A stretch of 64,000 nt of DNA from Gallaecimonas sp. GXIMD4217 (GCF_038087665.1 NZ_CP149925.1:1427236-1491235); one strand, 5' to 3'. Numbered from the stretch's first letter, positions 1 to 7,155 are shown. Program-made: numbers and translations. Notes: generated by a model not told the origin, from the letters alone.

Positions 1-119
1 TTGGCGGTCACCGAGGCAGGGGCGGCGCTTTCGGCGCTCTTGATGAGGCCGGCGTCGTCACCGGCCAGGGCGGGCAGGGCCAGGGCACAGAGCAACGCCG
101 TGATGGGCTTGGTGGTCAT
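1..119 (-). CDS. Secreted protein, N-terminal fragment
   Basis: Only the first 39 codons lie inside the window. They begin MTTKPITALLCALALPALAG, a short positively charged start, a hydrophobic stretch and an ALA-G cleavage site, so the product is probably exported through Sec. The ATG at 119 follows a good ribosome binding site (GGAGAAAG). Nothing after the signal peptide can be assigned to a family from this fragment. The reading frame is open to the window edge. Confidence 0.6.
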   Translation of the reverse strand, partial: MTTKPITALLCALALPALAGDDAGLIKSAESAAPASVTA

Positions 120-185
120 GTCTTTCTCCTTGATGCCAGGGGCTGTATCAAGGGGGAGTGTAGACCCTGCTGGGATTGCTGCCCG

Positions 186-710
186 TCAGTCCCCAGGCAC
201 CGGCTCCGCCGCCATGGCCGGGGAGGCGGGCCTTTTCTCGATGAAGGTGGCCTTGACCCGTTTCGACACCAGCATGTAGGGCACCCAGACCAGGCAGGCG
301 AACAGGGAGCGGGCAAACTCCTTGGCGGTATCGGCATCGAACATGGGCTCTTGTGGGAACAGCTGGGTGACCAGCCAGGCGTCCAGGGGGATGAACACCA
401 GGGCGGTCAGGTTGAGGGCGATGTAGAGCCGGGGGAAGCGGTGGTGCCTGGCGAAGAAGAGGTAGATGAGACAACAGGAGGCCAGCAGCATTGCCGTGTT
501 GAACAGGATCTCGCCGATAAGCAGGGCACCGAAATAGGGCGTGTAATAGTCCGAGCCCGGGGTGGTCAGGGCCGCCCAGGTGCCGTCCTGAAACAGCGGC
601 AGGTAAAGGGGCAGGTAAACCACCAGCAGCCGAATGGGCGTGATCACCACGCCGATGCCGACCAGGATCAGCCAGCCGCCCAGTCCCTTGAGTTCCTTTT
701 TGTCCGTCAT
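186..710 (-). CDS. DUF2569 membrane protein
   Basis: This 174-residue protein begins with MTDKKELKGLGGWLILVGIG, the GLGGWL start typical of the DUF2569 family, and has four hydrophobic helices (about residues 12-35, 60-85, 95-115 and 125-150). It should be an inner-membrane protein. The molecular role of DUF2569 proteins is not known. The start was placed at the ATG at 710 because the family motif follows at once; the open frame upstream runs antisense through the acetyltransferase gene and is not protein-like. It lies 23 bp downstream of the acetyltransferase gene and is probably cotranscribed with it. Confidence 0.75.
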   Translation of the reverse strand: MTDKKELKGLGGWLILVGIGVVITPIRLLVVYLPLYLPLFQDGTWAALTTPGSDYYTPYFGALLIGEILFNTAMLLASCCLIYLFFARHHRFPRLYIALNLTALVFIPLDAWLVTQLFPQEPMFDADTAKEFARSLFACLVWVPYMLVSKRVKATFIEKRPASPAMAAEPVPGD

Positions 711-733
711 GCCAATGTCCTTTTGTTGTGGGT

Positions 734-1267
734 TTAGGCCGGGCGCTGCAGGCCGTAATGGGCGTGGTCGAGCACCTGGCCGTTGATGATCTCGGCCCGG
801 GTGAGGATCCCCTCCAGGTTCATGCCCAGGCGCTCCAGCAGGGCCCGGCTGGCGCCGTTGCCGGTGGCGGCCCTGGCTTCCACCTTCTCCATGCCGAGCC
901 GGTTGAAGGCGTGGTCGATAAGGGCCCGGCAGACCCGGGTCATGATGCCTAGGCCCTGGTGGCTGGCGGCCAGCCAGTAGCCGATCTCCAGTTTCTTCAG
1001 GCCCGGGTTGATGTTGACGTAGGCGGCGTTGCCGACCAGCTCGCCGCGGTAGATCACGCCGCAGACCAGGCGCTTGCCGTCGGCATGGTCGTGCAGGCAG
1101 CCCTTGATGAAGGCCAGGAAGTCGTCCTCGCTGCGGACATGGGGCGGCCAGCTCAGCCACCTGGCCAGGTGATCGTAGTTTTCCCTGGCCAGCTCGACAT
1201 AGCGGGGGGCAAAGGACGGCTGCACCAGGGCCAGCTCCAGCTCGTCGTCGATCTTCAGTGTGAACAT
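734..1267 (-). CDS. RimJ/RimL-type GNAT N-acetyltransferase
   Basis: The 177-residue protein fits the ribosomal-protein-serine acetyltransferase (RimL-like) group of GNAT enzymes, which use acetyl-CoA to acetylate an amine. Visible features are the LARENYDHLARWLSWP segment near residue 28, the core strand EIGYWLAASHQGLGIMT near residues 95-111 (the acetyl-CoA loop region) and a C-terminal RALLERLGM helix. The substrate cannot be told from sequence. It heads a short minus-strand group with the DUF2569 gene and lies next to a YciI-family gene. Confidence 0.8.
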   Translation of the reverse strand: MFTLKIDDELELALVQPSFAPRYVELARENYDHLARWLSWPPHVRSEDDFLAFIKGCLHDHADGKRLVCGVIYRGELVGNAAYVNINPGLKKLEIGYWLAASHQGLGIMTRVCRALIDHAFNRLGMEKVEARAATGNGASRALLERLGMNLEGILTRAEIINGQVLDHAHYGLQRPA

Positions 1268-1281
1268 GCTTTCTCCCTGGC

Positions 1282-1572
1282 TCAGGCCTGCTTGAGGGCG
1301 TCCAGGCCGGGGGCGGCCATGGACGGCAGGAATTCCGTGATCTGATAATCGGCGATGCCTTCCCGGTGGAAGGGATCCTGCTCGATGAGCGCCTCGACCT
1401 GGTCCCGGCCGGCGGCCGTGGCCAGGATCACGCCGCCGGTGCGCGGCTCCTTGCGCCCGGACAGCAGGAAGTGACCGGCGGCATAGCCGGCCTTGAGGTA
1501 CTGGCGGTGCTCCTCGACGAAGCGGTCCACCTCCGACAGGGGTTTGCGGTAACTCAGGGTGACGATAAACAT
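1282..1572 (-). CDS. YciI family protein
   Basis: This 96-residue protein matches the small YciI/YCII family (dimeric alpha-beta barrel). The N-terminal strand MFIVTLSYRKPL, the HRQYL helix, a GHFLLSGRKEPRTGGVIL segment containing the usual SG(P) turn, and the C-terminal DPF...ADYQITEF strand are all family features. Members are proposed to be small enzymes related to muconolactone isomerase, but their reactions are mostly unknown. The ATG at 1572 gives a full-length family member. It ends 15 bp before the acetyltransferase start and probably shares its transcript. Confidence 0.75.
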   Translation of the reverse strand: MFIVTLSYRKPLSEVDRFVEEHRQYLKAGYAAGHFLLSGRKEPRTGGVILATAAGRDQVEALIEQDPFHREGIADYQITEFLPSMAAPGLDALKQA

Positions 1573-1651
1573 GGGCGTTTCCCAAAAGCGTAGAAAAAGT
1601 CGGTTCAGCCTTGGCTGGTGTGTTTGTTGTAGTGCAAGGCCCTGGGCAGTT

Positions 1652-1888
1652 CTATTTGTGCTTTTCGATGGCAGCGCGGATGGCGTCCAGCTGCGCCTCG
1701 CACTGTTGGCGGCGCTCCCCGACCATGTCTTCGCAGCGTCCGGAGGGCTTCTCGGTCCGGGCGATGCCCTGGGCAACGGCCGCGGCCGCGCAAAGGGCGC
1801 CCTCTTTGCAGGTGACGGTGTGATGGCGGCCATTGGAGCTGCAGCCGGCCAGGGCCAACAAGGCGATCAGGAGCAGCGCGGGTTTCAT
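1652..1888 (-). CDS. Small lipoprotein
   Basis: A 78-residue protein starting MKPALLLIALLALAGCSSNG. The LAGC lipobox with Cys15 and a hydrophobic core predict a lipid-anchored, signal-peptidase-II-processed lipoprotein. The residue after the Cys is Ser, which suggests sorting to the outer membrane. The mature part is small and contains three further cysteines (27, 34 and 52) and a charged C-terminal helix. A clear ribosome binding site (GAGAG) precedes the ATG. No family is recognised. Confidence 0.7.
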   Translation of the reverse strand: MKPALLLIALLALAGCSSNGRHHTVTCKEGALCAAAAVAQGIARTEKPSGRCEDMVGERRQQCEAQLDAIRAAIEKHK

Positions 1889-1966
1889 TTTTCTCTCCTC
1901 TGTGGCAACGGTTGCCCTGGCTTTCAGGGAGCAAGGGACGCTTCCTTGTTTGCCGCTGGCTTTTCA

Positions 1967-2578
1967 TTATTGGAAGGTTTCGCGAAATTCCTCAGGAATG
2001 TCAACAGGATAGAAAGCACCCATAAAGGTGGACAGGATGACGGTGGCCACCAATACGCCAAGGGCCAGGGCGCCGTAACCCAGGGCATGGCGAGACACCA
2101 GGCTGAGGCGCTTGCGCAGCAGCCAGTGCAGGGCGCAGCCGATATGGGTAAAGAGGGCCAGCACCGCCAGGAAATAGTAGGGCAGGAAGAAGGCCGTATA
2201 GGGCTGGATGTTGAGCCCCGCCGCCGCATAGTAGAAGTTGGTATCCAGCCCCAATCCCAGGCGGCCGTAGAGCACGGCGGTCACATGCACCAGCAGGAAG
2301 AAGGCCAGGTAGGCGCCCGACAGGGCCTGGGCCCGCTCGAAGAAGCCGCGGCGCTGGCCCCGGCGCTTGTATATGAAATAGAGGCCGGAGCCTGCCTGGA
2401 AGCCGACCAGGCCCAGCAGCAGGGGCTCTATCGCCTGGAAGCGGTAGATGGCCCGGTAGCCATCCATGAACGCCAGGTGGGCCTCGATGCCGGTCAGGGC
2501 CAGCAGGTGGTTAAGGAGGTGGACCAGCACATAGCTGGCCAGCAGCGCCGCCGAGCAGCGATGAAGGAAGTGAAGCAT
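1967..2578 (-). CDS. Six-helix membrane protein resembling heme-binding cytochrome b subunits
   Basis: A 203-residue, very hydrophobic protein with about five or six transmembrane helices. The arrangement of histidines inside helices (HFLHRCSAALLASYVLVHLLNH near the start, LLVHVTAVLYG near residue 100, FTHIGCALHW near residue 150) recalls succinate dehydrogenase or formate dehydrogenase cytochrome b subunits, so it may bind heme; this is an inference. The ATG at 2578 was chosen because a ribosome binding site (AGAGGGA) precedes it. It stands alone, not beside a flavoprotein or iron-sulfur partner. Confidence 0.6.
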   Translation of the reverse strand: MLHFLHRCSAALLASYVLVHLLNHLLALTGIEAHLAFMDGYRAIYRFQAIEPLLLGLVGFQAGSGLYFIYKRRGQRRGFFERAQALSGAYLAFFLLVHVTAVLYGRLGLGLDTNFYYAAAGLNIQPYTAFFLPYYFLAVLALFTHIGCALHWLLRKRLSLVSRHALGYGALALGVLVATVILSTFMGAFYPVDIPEEFRETFQ

Positions 2579-2760
2579 GCAGATGTCCCTCTCTGACATG
2601 GTGGCCGGCATGGCGCTTACCGGTGGCAGTATGGATGATGGCCGGTTGCGCCTCAAATTCCCGGCGAACCGACACCGCTCCGCCTGCTTGTGCCACCTGC
2701 TTGGCCAGGGCCGGGTTTGCCATCTGCAACTCGACAGCGGCTGGCGACTACCGGGGTCTG

Positions 2761-3399
2761 TCAGGCATAGGCGTCCAGGCTGGTGCCTTCCACCTCGGCC
2801 ACCTGCCGGACGGCCGGTCGCCTGGCCATGGCCCTCAGGTAGCGGCCCAGGTGTTCGAACGACAGGGGCGGCCGCGTAAAGCCGCTGGCCCAATGGGACA
2901 GCATGAACAGGAAGAAGTCGCACAGGCTGGGCTGGCTCCCCAACAGGAAGTCTTTGCCGGCCAGCTCCCGGTCGATCAGCGCGAACATCTCGGTAACGCG
3001 CTGCTCCTGGGCCTGCTTGATGGCGTCGGCACCGTCCGTGGCCAGGGTGTGCCGGCCGGGGTAGAAATACAGCATCAGCTCCGGCTGGATGGCGGTGGTG
3101 AGGTAGAACAACCACTGGTAGAAGACCGGGCGCCGGGGATCGCCGACCTCCGGTACCAGATTGGCCTGGGGGTGGCGGTCGCACAAATGCAGGCAGATGG
3201 CCGCGCTCTCGAAAATGACCTGGTCGCCCTCGGCCAGGGTCGGGATCCGGCCGGTGGGGTTGAGCTTCAGGTAGTCCGGCGACTTCTGGGCCTCGGACTT
3301 GCGGTCGACCAGCACCAGCTCGTAGTCGGCGCCGATCTCCGCCAGCACCATGTGCGGCGTCCAGCTGGCGTTGCGGGGGTAGTAGAACAGCTTGTACAT
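2761..3399 (-). CDS. Glutathione S-transferase family protein
   Basis: The 212-residue protein has the thioredoxin-like N-terminal GST domain (MYKLFYYPRNASWTP, then LKLNPTGRIPTL and the glutathione-binding motif ESAAICLHLCD near residue 65) and an all-helical C-terminal domain with SLCDFFLFML near residue 155. It should conjugate glutathione or act as a peroxidase in the cytoplasm. Ser12 in the NASWTP segment is the likely glutathione-activating residue. The start at 3399 follows GGAG; an alternative ATG at 3414 would add MTETQ and overlap the upstream gene's end. Confidence 0.85.
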   Translation of the reverse strand: MYKLFYYPRNASWTPHMVLAEIGADYELVLVDRKSEAQKSPDYLKLNPTGRIPTLAEGDQVIFESAAICLHLCDRHPQANLVPEVGDPRRPVFYQWLFYLTTAIQPELMLYFYPGRHTLATDGADAIKQAQEQRVTEMFALIDRELAGKDFLLGSQPSLCDFFLFMLSHWASGFTRPPLSFEHLGRYLRAMARRPAVRQVAEVEGTSLDAYA

Positions 3400-3410
3400 C
3401 TGAGTCTCCG

Positions 3411-3773
3411 TCATAAGCGGTCGCACCGGCGCAACGGTGCCTGGGCAGCGGCATAGATCCAGCAGGTACGGCCGGACTGGAGCCTGGCCGGGATCCGTTG
3501 GTAGTCGTCGACCTCGTAATCATCGGCGCGGGCAAGCTCTTCGTCGGTCAGCTCGAACACCGTGCCCTCGACAAAGTCCGACGCCTTGCCGGTGAACCTG
3601 AGGATCGGATGCACGTCCTTGCCGCTTTCCCGGAGCACCCTTTCATCGGTGATCCTGATCTTGTCGACCACATAATTGGGCAGCCGATCCTTGTCGCCGC
3701 TCAGCAGGCGGCCGAAGTTGGCAAGCTGGACGTCTTCCTGTTGCAAAGTCCCGTAGGAAAACAGCAGCGGCAT
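3411..3773 (-). CDS. Gamma-glutamylcyclotransferase-like (AIG2 family) protein
   Basis: A 120-residue protein starting MPLLFSYGTLQQ, the signature YGTL motif of the gamma-glutamylcyclotransferase/AIG2 fold that binds the gamma-glutamyl group. The EGTVFELTDEELARADDYE segment near residue 68 supplies the conserved acidic residue region, and LDxYE-like DDYE is also present. It may cleave gamma-glutamyl amines or related compounds. It sits between an acetyltransferase gene and a GST gene, overlapping the alternative GST start by a few bases, so the three probably formed an operon before the IS inserted upstream. Confidence 0.8.
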   Translation of the reverse strand: MPLLFSYGTLQQEDVQLANFGRLLSGDKDRLPNYVVDKIRITDERVLRESGKDVHPILRFTGKASDFVEGTVFELTDEELARADDYEVDDYQRIPARLQSGRTCWIYAAAQAPLRRCDRL

Positions 3774-3803
3774 ATTGTCAGTACCTTTTCAGGAGAAAGT
3801 AGC

Positions 3804-3812
3804 GGTCGGGAT
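3804..3812. repeat. 9-bp target duplication of the IS903-like element
   Basis: GGTCGGGAT occurs immediately left of the element (3804-3812) and again immediately right of it (4863-4871). A perfect 9-bp duplication is the size made by the IS903 group of the IS5 family, so this element arrived by simple transposition and has not been rearranged since. Confidence 0.9.
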
Positions 3813-4862
3813 GGCGTTGTTGATCAAATCAGTCTCTGGACGGCCCAACCCCCAAGGCCGCCAGGCCCTTAGCCGACCTGCTGGCGTTCGGGCATACCCA
3901 GTCCTATGACTTTGTTCATCACCTTCACCCCGGCCAGGGCTTCGGCAACCTGGCCGTTGTAGTCGCGCAGGCTCAGCTTTGGGCCAATCAGCTGCTTGTA
4001 GCGGGACATCGCCGTTTCTGCCAGGGAACGCCGGTGATAGCCACTGCGACTTTTCCATTCATCAAGGCGACCGGCCTTGAGCGCCGCCACCGCTTCGTTT
4101 CTGGGATGGCCATCCTCCCAGAACCCTGCTGTCTTGCGCGGTGGAATAACAGCCCTGGCGCCCTTTCTCATTACCAGCCGATGGCACCCCTTGCTGTCGT
4201 AGGCACCGTCGGCACTGACTCGTTCGATGCGACGGCGAAGCGGGTTCAGCAGGAACGGCAACACTTCGTTGTCGCCGACCTTATCCAGGCTGACTTCGGC
4301 GGCAACGACGGCATGACTGTCGGCATCCACCGCCAGGTGCAGCTTACGCCAGACGCGCCGCTTCTCCTTGCCGTGCTTGCGTGTCTTCCACTCCCCTTCG
4401 CCGAACACCTTGAGGCCGGTGGCGTCAATGACCAGGTGGGTCATGTCGCCCTGGCTGCGCCGGCGATAGCGGATAGTCACCGTCTTGGCACGCTTGCTGA
4501 TACAGCTGTAACTGGGCGAGGACAGCGGCACCTCCATCAGTCGAAACAGGGAGTTGATAAAGCCCTCCAGGGCCCGCAGCGGCAGGTTGAAGAGGCCCTT
4601 CAGCATCAGCGCCGTCTCGATGGCGGTATCGCTGTACTCAAAGCCTCGCCCCCGGCCACCGTGGTGCTGCTGGCAGCGCCAATGGCGGATGGCGGCCTCG
4701 TCCATCCAGACGGTCAATGACCCCCTGTTGACCAATGCGCGGTTGTACGCTGCCCAGTTGCTGATCTTGTGTCTGGCCTTGCCCATCCGTTGTTTCCCGT
4801 GAGTGCGACGCGGATCAGATCACGGCAACACGGAATGGTTCAACGATTTGGGAAACAACGCC
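3813..4862 (-). mobile_element. IS5 family, IS903-group insertion sequence, complete
   Basis: The element is 1050 bp with imperfect 18-bp terminal inverted repeats: GGCGTTGTTGATCAAATC at the left and, read inwards on the other strand, GGCGTTGTTTCCCAAATC at the right (15 of 18 identical). It encodes one transposase and is flanked by a perfect 9-bp duplication. It lies inside the last codons of the acetyltransferase gene at 4840-5250. Deleting it and one repeat copy rebuilds an uninterrupted gene that stops at 3778, 5 bp before the next gene's ATG at 3773. Confidence 0.93.
3869..4786 (-). CDS. IS5 family (IS903 group) DDE transposase
   Basis: A 305-residue transposase of usual IS903 length. 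The DDE catalytic residues are visible in VIDATGLKVFG (first Asp, near residue 121), SADGAYDSKGC (second Asp, near residue 192) and the YHRRSLAETAMSRYK signature (Y-2-R-3-E-6-K, near residue 263). No frameshift or stop interrupts it, so it may still be active. It occupies nearly all of the element, starting 76 bp from the right terminus. Confidence 0.93.
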   Translation of the reverse strand: MGKARHKISNWAAYNRALVNRGSLTVWMDEAAIRHWRCQQHHGGRGRGFEYSDTAIETALMLKGLFNLPLRALEGFINSLFRLMEVPLSSPSYSCISKRAKTVTIRYRRRSQGDMTHLVIDATGLKVFGEGEWKTRKHGKEKRRVWRKLHLAVDADSHAVVAAEVSLDKVGDNEVLPFLLNPLRRRIERVSADGAYDSKGCHRLVMRKGARAVIPPRKTAGFWEDGHPRNEAVAALKAGRLDEWKSRSGYHRRSLAETAMSRYKQLIGPKLSLRDYNGQVAEALAGVKVMNKVIGLGMPERQQVG

Positions 4863-5250
4863 GGTCGGGATGCTCGGCGAACCCGGTGATGCTGCCGACG
4901 ACCTCGAAACCAAGCTTTTGATAGAAGGCCGGCGCCTGGAACGACAGGGTGTCCACCTGCGCCGCCACGCAGCCGCGCTCGATGGCCTCGGCTTCGGCCA
5001 GTGCCATCACTTTGCTGCCGAGCCCCGTGCCCCTGCTTGCCTCGTCTACCCAGAGCACGTCGATCAAAAAGTGCATGGAAAAGGTTTTGCCGGACAGGCC
5101 GCCGATCAGCTTTCCGGACGCATCGCGAGCCACCACGGAAAGCGGTTTGGGCGCTTCGCTCCCCAGGTGCTCGGCGTTGTGCTCCCGGACACCGGCGACG
5201 AGCGCGTCGAAAACCGCGTCGTCCCTTTCGTTGATGACGTCAATTTGCAT
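4840..5250 (-). CDS. GNAT N-acetyltransferase with C-terminus replaced by an IS
   Basis: The 136-residue protein has the GNAT fold: SVVARDASGKLIGGLSG, then IDVLWVDEASRGTGLGSKVM (acetyl-CoA loop RGTGLG near residue 80) and APAFYQKLGFEVVGSI near residue 110. The IS903-like element enters after codon GFAEHPDR, so translation continues into the IS right end and stops after six foreign residues (RCFPNR). Joining the left flank restores HPDRYFLLKRY and a stop at 3778. Only about seven terminal residues differ, so the enzyme may still fold, but its transcript no longer runs straight into the downstream genes. Confidence 0.85.
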   Translation of the reverse strand: MQIDVINERDDAVFDALVAGVREHNAEHLGSEAPKPLSVVARDASGKLIGGLSGKTFSMHFLIDVLWVDEASRGTGLGSKVMALAEAEAIERGCVAAQVDTLSFQAPAFYQKLGFEVVGSITGFAEHPDRRCFPNR

Positions 5251-5314
5251 CACAAGCTTTCCCGTCGTGTATAAAGTGCCCTGGTATCGCCACCTTGTGG
5301 CTTGGCTGGAATAT

Positions 5315-5513
5315 TCACGTTGTATGCCCCTCTCGGTATTCCTTGCGCCAACGGGACAACAGGAAGGGGTGAATATCCATCGCCTCGGCAATACTTTGAC
5401 TGAGCGGCGGGCCTTACTGGCTCCACAATACGGCCTTGACCTTGAATTCAACGCTGTATTGCCGGGTACTTTTTCCTGTCTTGTAAGCGGGCACCGTCAA
5501 CTTCTTTGGGTGC
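5315..5513 (-). pseudogene. Degenerate IS3-family orfA remnant
   Basis: Read in shifting frames on the minus strand, this stretch gives pieces typical of the helix-turn-helix orfA of IS3-family elements: STRQYSVEFKVKAVLWSQ, then (after a stop and frameshifts) SVK, IAEAMDIHPFLLSRWRKEYR. Two frameshifts and one stop show it is dead, and no orfB or terminal repeat was seen. It separates the acetyltransferase gene from the integron cassette region and may mark the edge of the accessory island. Confidence 0.65.
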
Positions 5514-5523
5514 TAGCGATGCG

Positions 5524-5574
5524 TGTCCGTTCAAGCTGGTGAGGTCTAAATTACTCTTAAATGCTTTGTTATGC
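5524..5574 (-). other. Truncated attC site of the TIR cassette
   Basis: On the minus strand the TIR gene's stop codon is followed by the inverse core site GCATAAC (5568-5574) and then AAAGCATTTAAGAGT, the kind of left arm seen in Vibrio-type attC sites. The inverse core is the exact complement of the cassette's own start, core GTTATGC at the copy-1 IS junction (6360-6363 plus lost GTT). The right half of the attC is missing, replaced by the IS3 remnant region, so this cassette could no longer be excised. Confidence 0.65.
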
Positions 5575-6329
5575 TACCAATGATTTGGCGTCGTATCTTT
5601 AAATAGAATTGTTGCAGCCCCTTTTCGAGAAGGAATATACCCCCACTCTTTGGCTGCAACCTCAATATATTTTAGTGCCGACCCTTTTACCAACCCAAGC
5701 TCTCTGTCAACATCTGAATATTTGATTGCTGCTGTATTATCACTGCTGTGACGTTGCCCCATCCATGATTGAATAAGAGAGATGCAATCATTTTCATCAT
5801 CAATGAGATGAGAATCATCTGCCTCTTTAGTGGAAATTTCAGTTTGAGAAACATTATGTTTAGAAGAAGATTTTCCTCCCAGCTTGGCAATTGATTTGTT
5901 TATTCGATTGCAAGCTGGCCCTAACGATGCAACTAAGTTGCCATCTTGTCTTTCAGCATCAAATGTTGCGGGAGTAATTCCTAGCAAATCTGTAGGCAAA
6001 TGAAAATCTTCATGGCCTCGGGGAATAACAACGAAACTACGTTCCCGGCCTAGCCCCCCAACGAATAAGCCAAGTTCAAATACGACGTTGTCACGAACGG
6101 TTTTCTTGGGTTCGCCTCGTAACTGCGTTATGTCATCAGGAGAAAAAACAAACAAACCAAAGTCCGAGTCATCGAGGGCGTCCATAAGAGATTCCATTGT
6201 ATATTTGCTCAACTCAAATACACCTTGAGACCATACAGTAACTTCTACTGAGTGTTCTAAGTTTTCTTGAATAGCATAAGCAACATCCAAGTTTTCGACA
6301 GATGAGCCAATAAACAACCTAGGCTTCAT
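5574..6329 (-). CDS. TIR-like nucleotide-binding effector (CAP12/Pycsar TIR type) with C-terminal winged-helix-like domain
   Basis: The 251-residue protein starts [20 protein letters not shown] and carries the TIR-like fold of the predicted nucleotide-binding family that includes Cap12 (TIR-STING) and Pycsar TIR effectors. Key motifs are [16 protein letters not shown] (30s-40s), [14 protein letters not shown] (53-66) and [20 protein letters not shown] (78-97), whose Glu85 matches the catalytic glutamate of NAD-cleaving members. A polar linker (about 150-180) leads to a helical C-terminus with a [10 protein letters not shown]...[14 protein letters not shown] pattern like a winged helix. It is AT-rich, follows a strong ribosome binding site (AGGGGAAG) and forms an integron cassette. 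Role in phage defence by NAD depletion is inferred. Confidence 0.75.
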   Translation of the reverse strand: MKPRLFIGSSVENLDVAYAIQENLEHSVEVTVWSQGVFELSKYTMESLMDALDDSDFGLFVFSPDDITQLRGEPKKTVRDNVVFELGLFVGGLGRERSFVVIPRGHEDFHLPTDLLGITPATFDAERQDGNLVASLGPACNRINKSIAKLGGKSSSKHNVSQTEISTKEADDSHLIDDENDCISLIQSWMGQRHSSDNTAAIKYSDVDRELGLVKGSALKYIEVAAKEWGYIPSRKGAATILFKDTTPNHW

Positions 6330-6363
6330 ATCTTCCCCTTACTAAAATTGTCGGTGGTAGCAT

Positions 6364-6714
6364 AGACATAATGATTCCCTGTGCAAGTGTCGGCCTCCGG
6401 TGTTTTATCGTGGATTAGTCAGACCAGAGCCACACTGTTTGTTGTAGGCACAAACATCACAGGAGGCCGACATGTCTAAAGCTAACACACTTTTCATCGG
6501 GTTGGATGTACACAAGGAAACCACTGACGCCGCATGGGTTTCAGATCAATTGGGAGAGGCGGTGCAATATCATGGCACCATCCTCACCAACATCCGCTCT
6601 TTTGGTAAACTTATTAAGAATCAATTAGCCAAAGCCACCAAACTATGCGTGATCTACGAGGCAGGGCCTTGTGGCTTTTGGCTATATCGCTATCTGCAAC
6701 GGCGCGGCGTTGAG
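6364..6714 (+). mobile_element. Truncated IS110-family (IS1111-type) element, copy 1
   Basis: The first 351 bp of the element at 7664-9169 are repeated here with about six mismatches, at a constant offset of 1300 bp: the left end AGACATAATGATTCCCTGT, the 109-bp leader and the first 81 codons of the transposase. Identity stops abruptly at 6714, next to the MITE-like element. The left end abuts ATGC of a core site (GTT/ATGC) that begins the TIR cassette, so this copy also entered an attC core. The right end is lost. Confidence 0.85.
6472..6714 (+). pseudogene. IS110 transposase fragment
   Basis: Codons 1-81 of the DEDD transposase, beginning MSKANTLFIGLDVHKETTD and retaining the first catalytic Asp and Glu (IYEAGPCGF). 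The intact copy has Val where this one has Ala at residue 24 and Asp where this one has Gly at residue 46. The frame continues past the break to 6882 through MITE sequence, adding 55 unrelated residues, so the open frame of 136 codons is a chimera and not a working enzyme. Confidence 0.85.
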
Positions 6715-6716
6715 AT

Positions 6717-7056
6717 CGTAGGTTGGGATGAGAAACGAATCCCAACATCACTACCTAAGCTTTACTTCCCGAAATCCGAACCAGCCTCCAAACCGGTGGC
6801 GCCGCTTCACATGAGCAAAAGATCGAGCGAAGCGCCTCGACGTGATCGACCAGCAGAGTTTGACTACGCTTGGCCAGATTGACCATAAAAAAGAATTTCC
6901 CTCCGCCAGCCGTAAACGTCGATAGCGCATATCATTTCCGTGTGACGCAATACGTTCAGAGCAGGGGATAGTCCGCCGATAGGATTGAGTTACGAATGAT
7001 TATGACATCCTTCCTATTACAACCATGTTGGGATTCGTCCCTCATCCCAACCTACG
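6717..7056. repeat. 340-bp MITE-like element with hairpin-forming inverted ends
   Basis: The two ends are 32-bp inverted repeats of each other with two mismatches (6717-6748, starting CGTAGGTTGGGATGAG, and 7025-7056). Each end is itself a hairpin, GTTGGGAT paired with ATCCCAAC around a short loop. The interior has no credible gene. No target duplication was found: left flank GAGAT, right flank GGCTGG. The element joins a truncated IS110 copy to a truncated cassette gene, so it may have mediated a deletion. Such end sequences resemble widespread small palindromic repeats mobilised in trans. Confidence 0.7.
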
Positions 7057-7092
7057 GGCTGGATTTAGACGTTGATTAAGATTCTCATTCAT
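7057..7092 (-). pseudogene. First 12 codons of a fourth cassette gene, cut by the MITE
   Basis: After the probable core site at 7096-7102, the minus strand opens with ATG at 7092 and reads MNENLNQRLNPA before entering the MITE-like element, where it stops within five codons. The position, directly behind an attC, is where a cassette gene should start. The rest of the gene and its attC are gone. Because only 12 codons remain the call is tentative. Confidence 0.4.
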
Positions 7093-7095
7093 AAT

Positions 7096-7155
7096 GCATA
7101 ATGCCTTTAGCAGAGGCGCAGCTTTGCTGCGTCCTGCTGGCTAAACTTGTTAGGC
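7096..7155 (-). other. attC site of the kinase cassette (60 bp)
   Basis: On the minus strand the site runs from the inverse core GCCTAAC (7149-7155), through AAGTTTAGCC, a hairpin with arms AGCAG..CGCAGC and GCTGCG..CTGCT around AAA, to GGC and the core-like ATTATGC (7096-7102). The length of 60 bp is typical of short attC sites. The inverse core exactly complements the GTTAGGC that starts this same cassette, as expected for a genuine cassette. The core has A instead of the usual G at its first base, so recombination there may be weak. Confidence 0.75.

Noticed and set aside
5001-5542. Plus-strand frames across the acetyltransferase gene and IS3 remnant
   Set aside because: Shadow of the GNAT gene and of the degenerate orfA; no start signals or domain.
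6715-6882. Extension of the truncated IS110 transposase frame to 136 codons
   Set aside because: The residues after codon 81 come from the MITE-like element and match nothing in the intact transposase.
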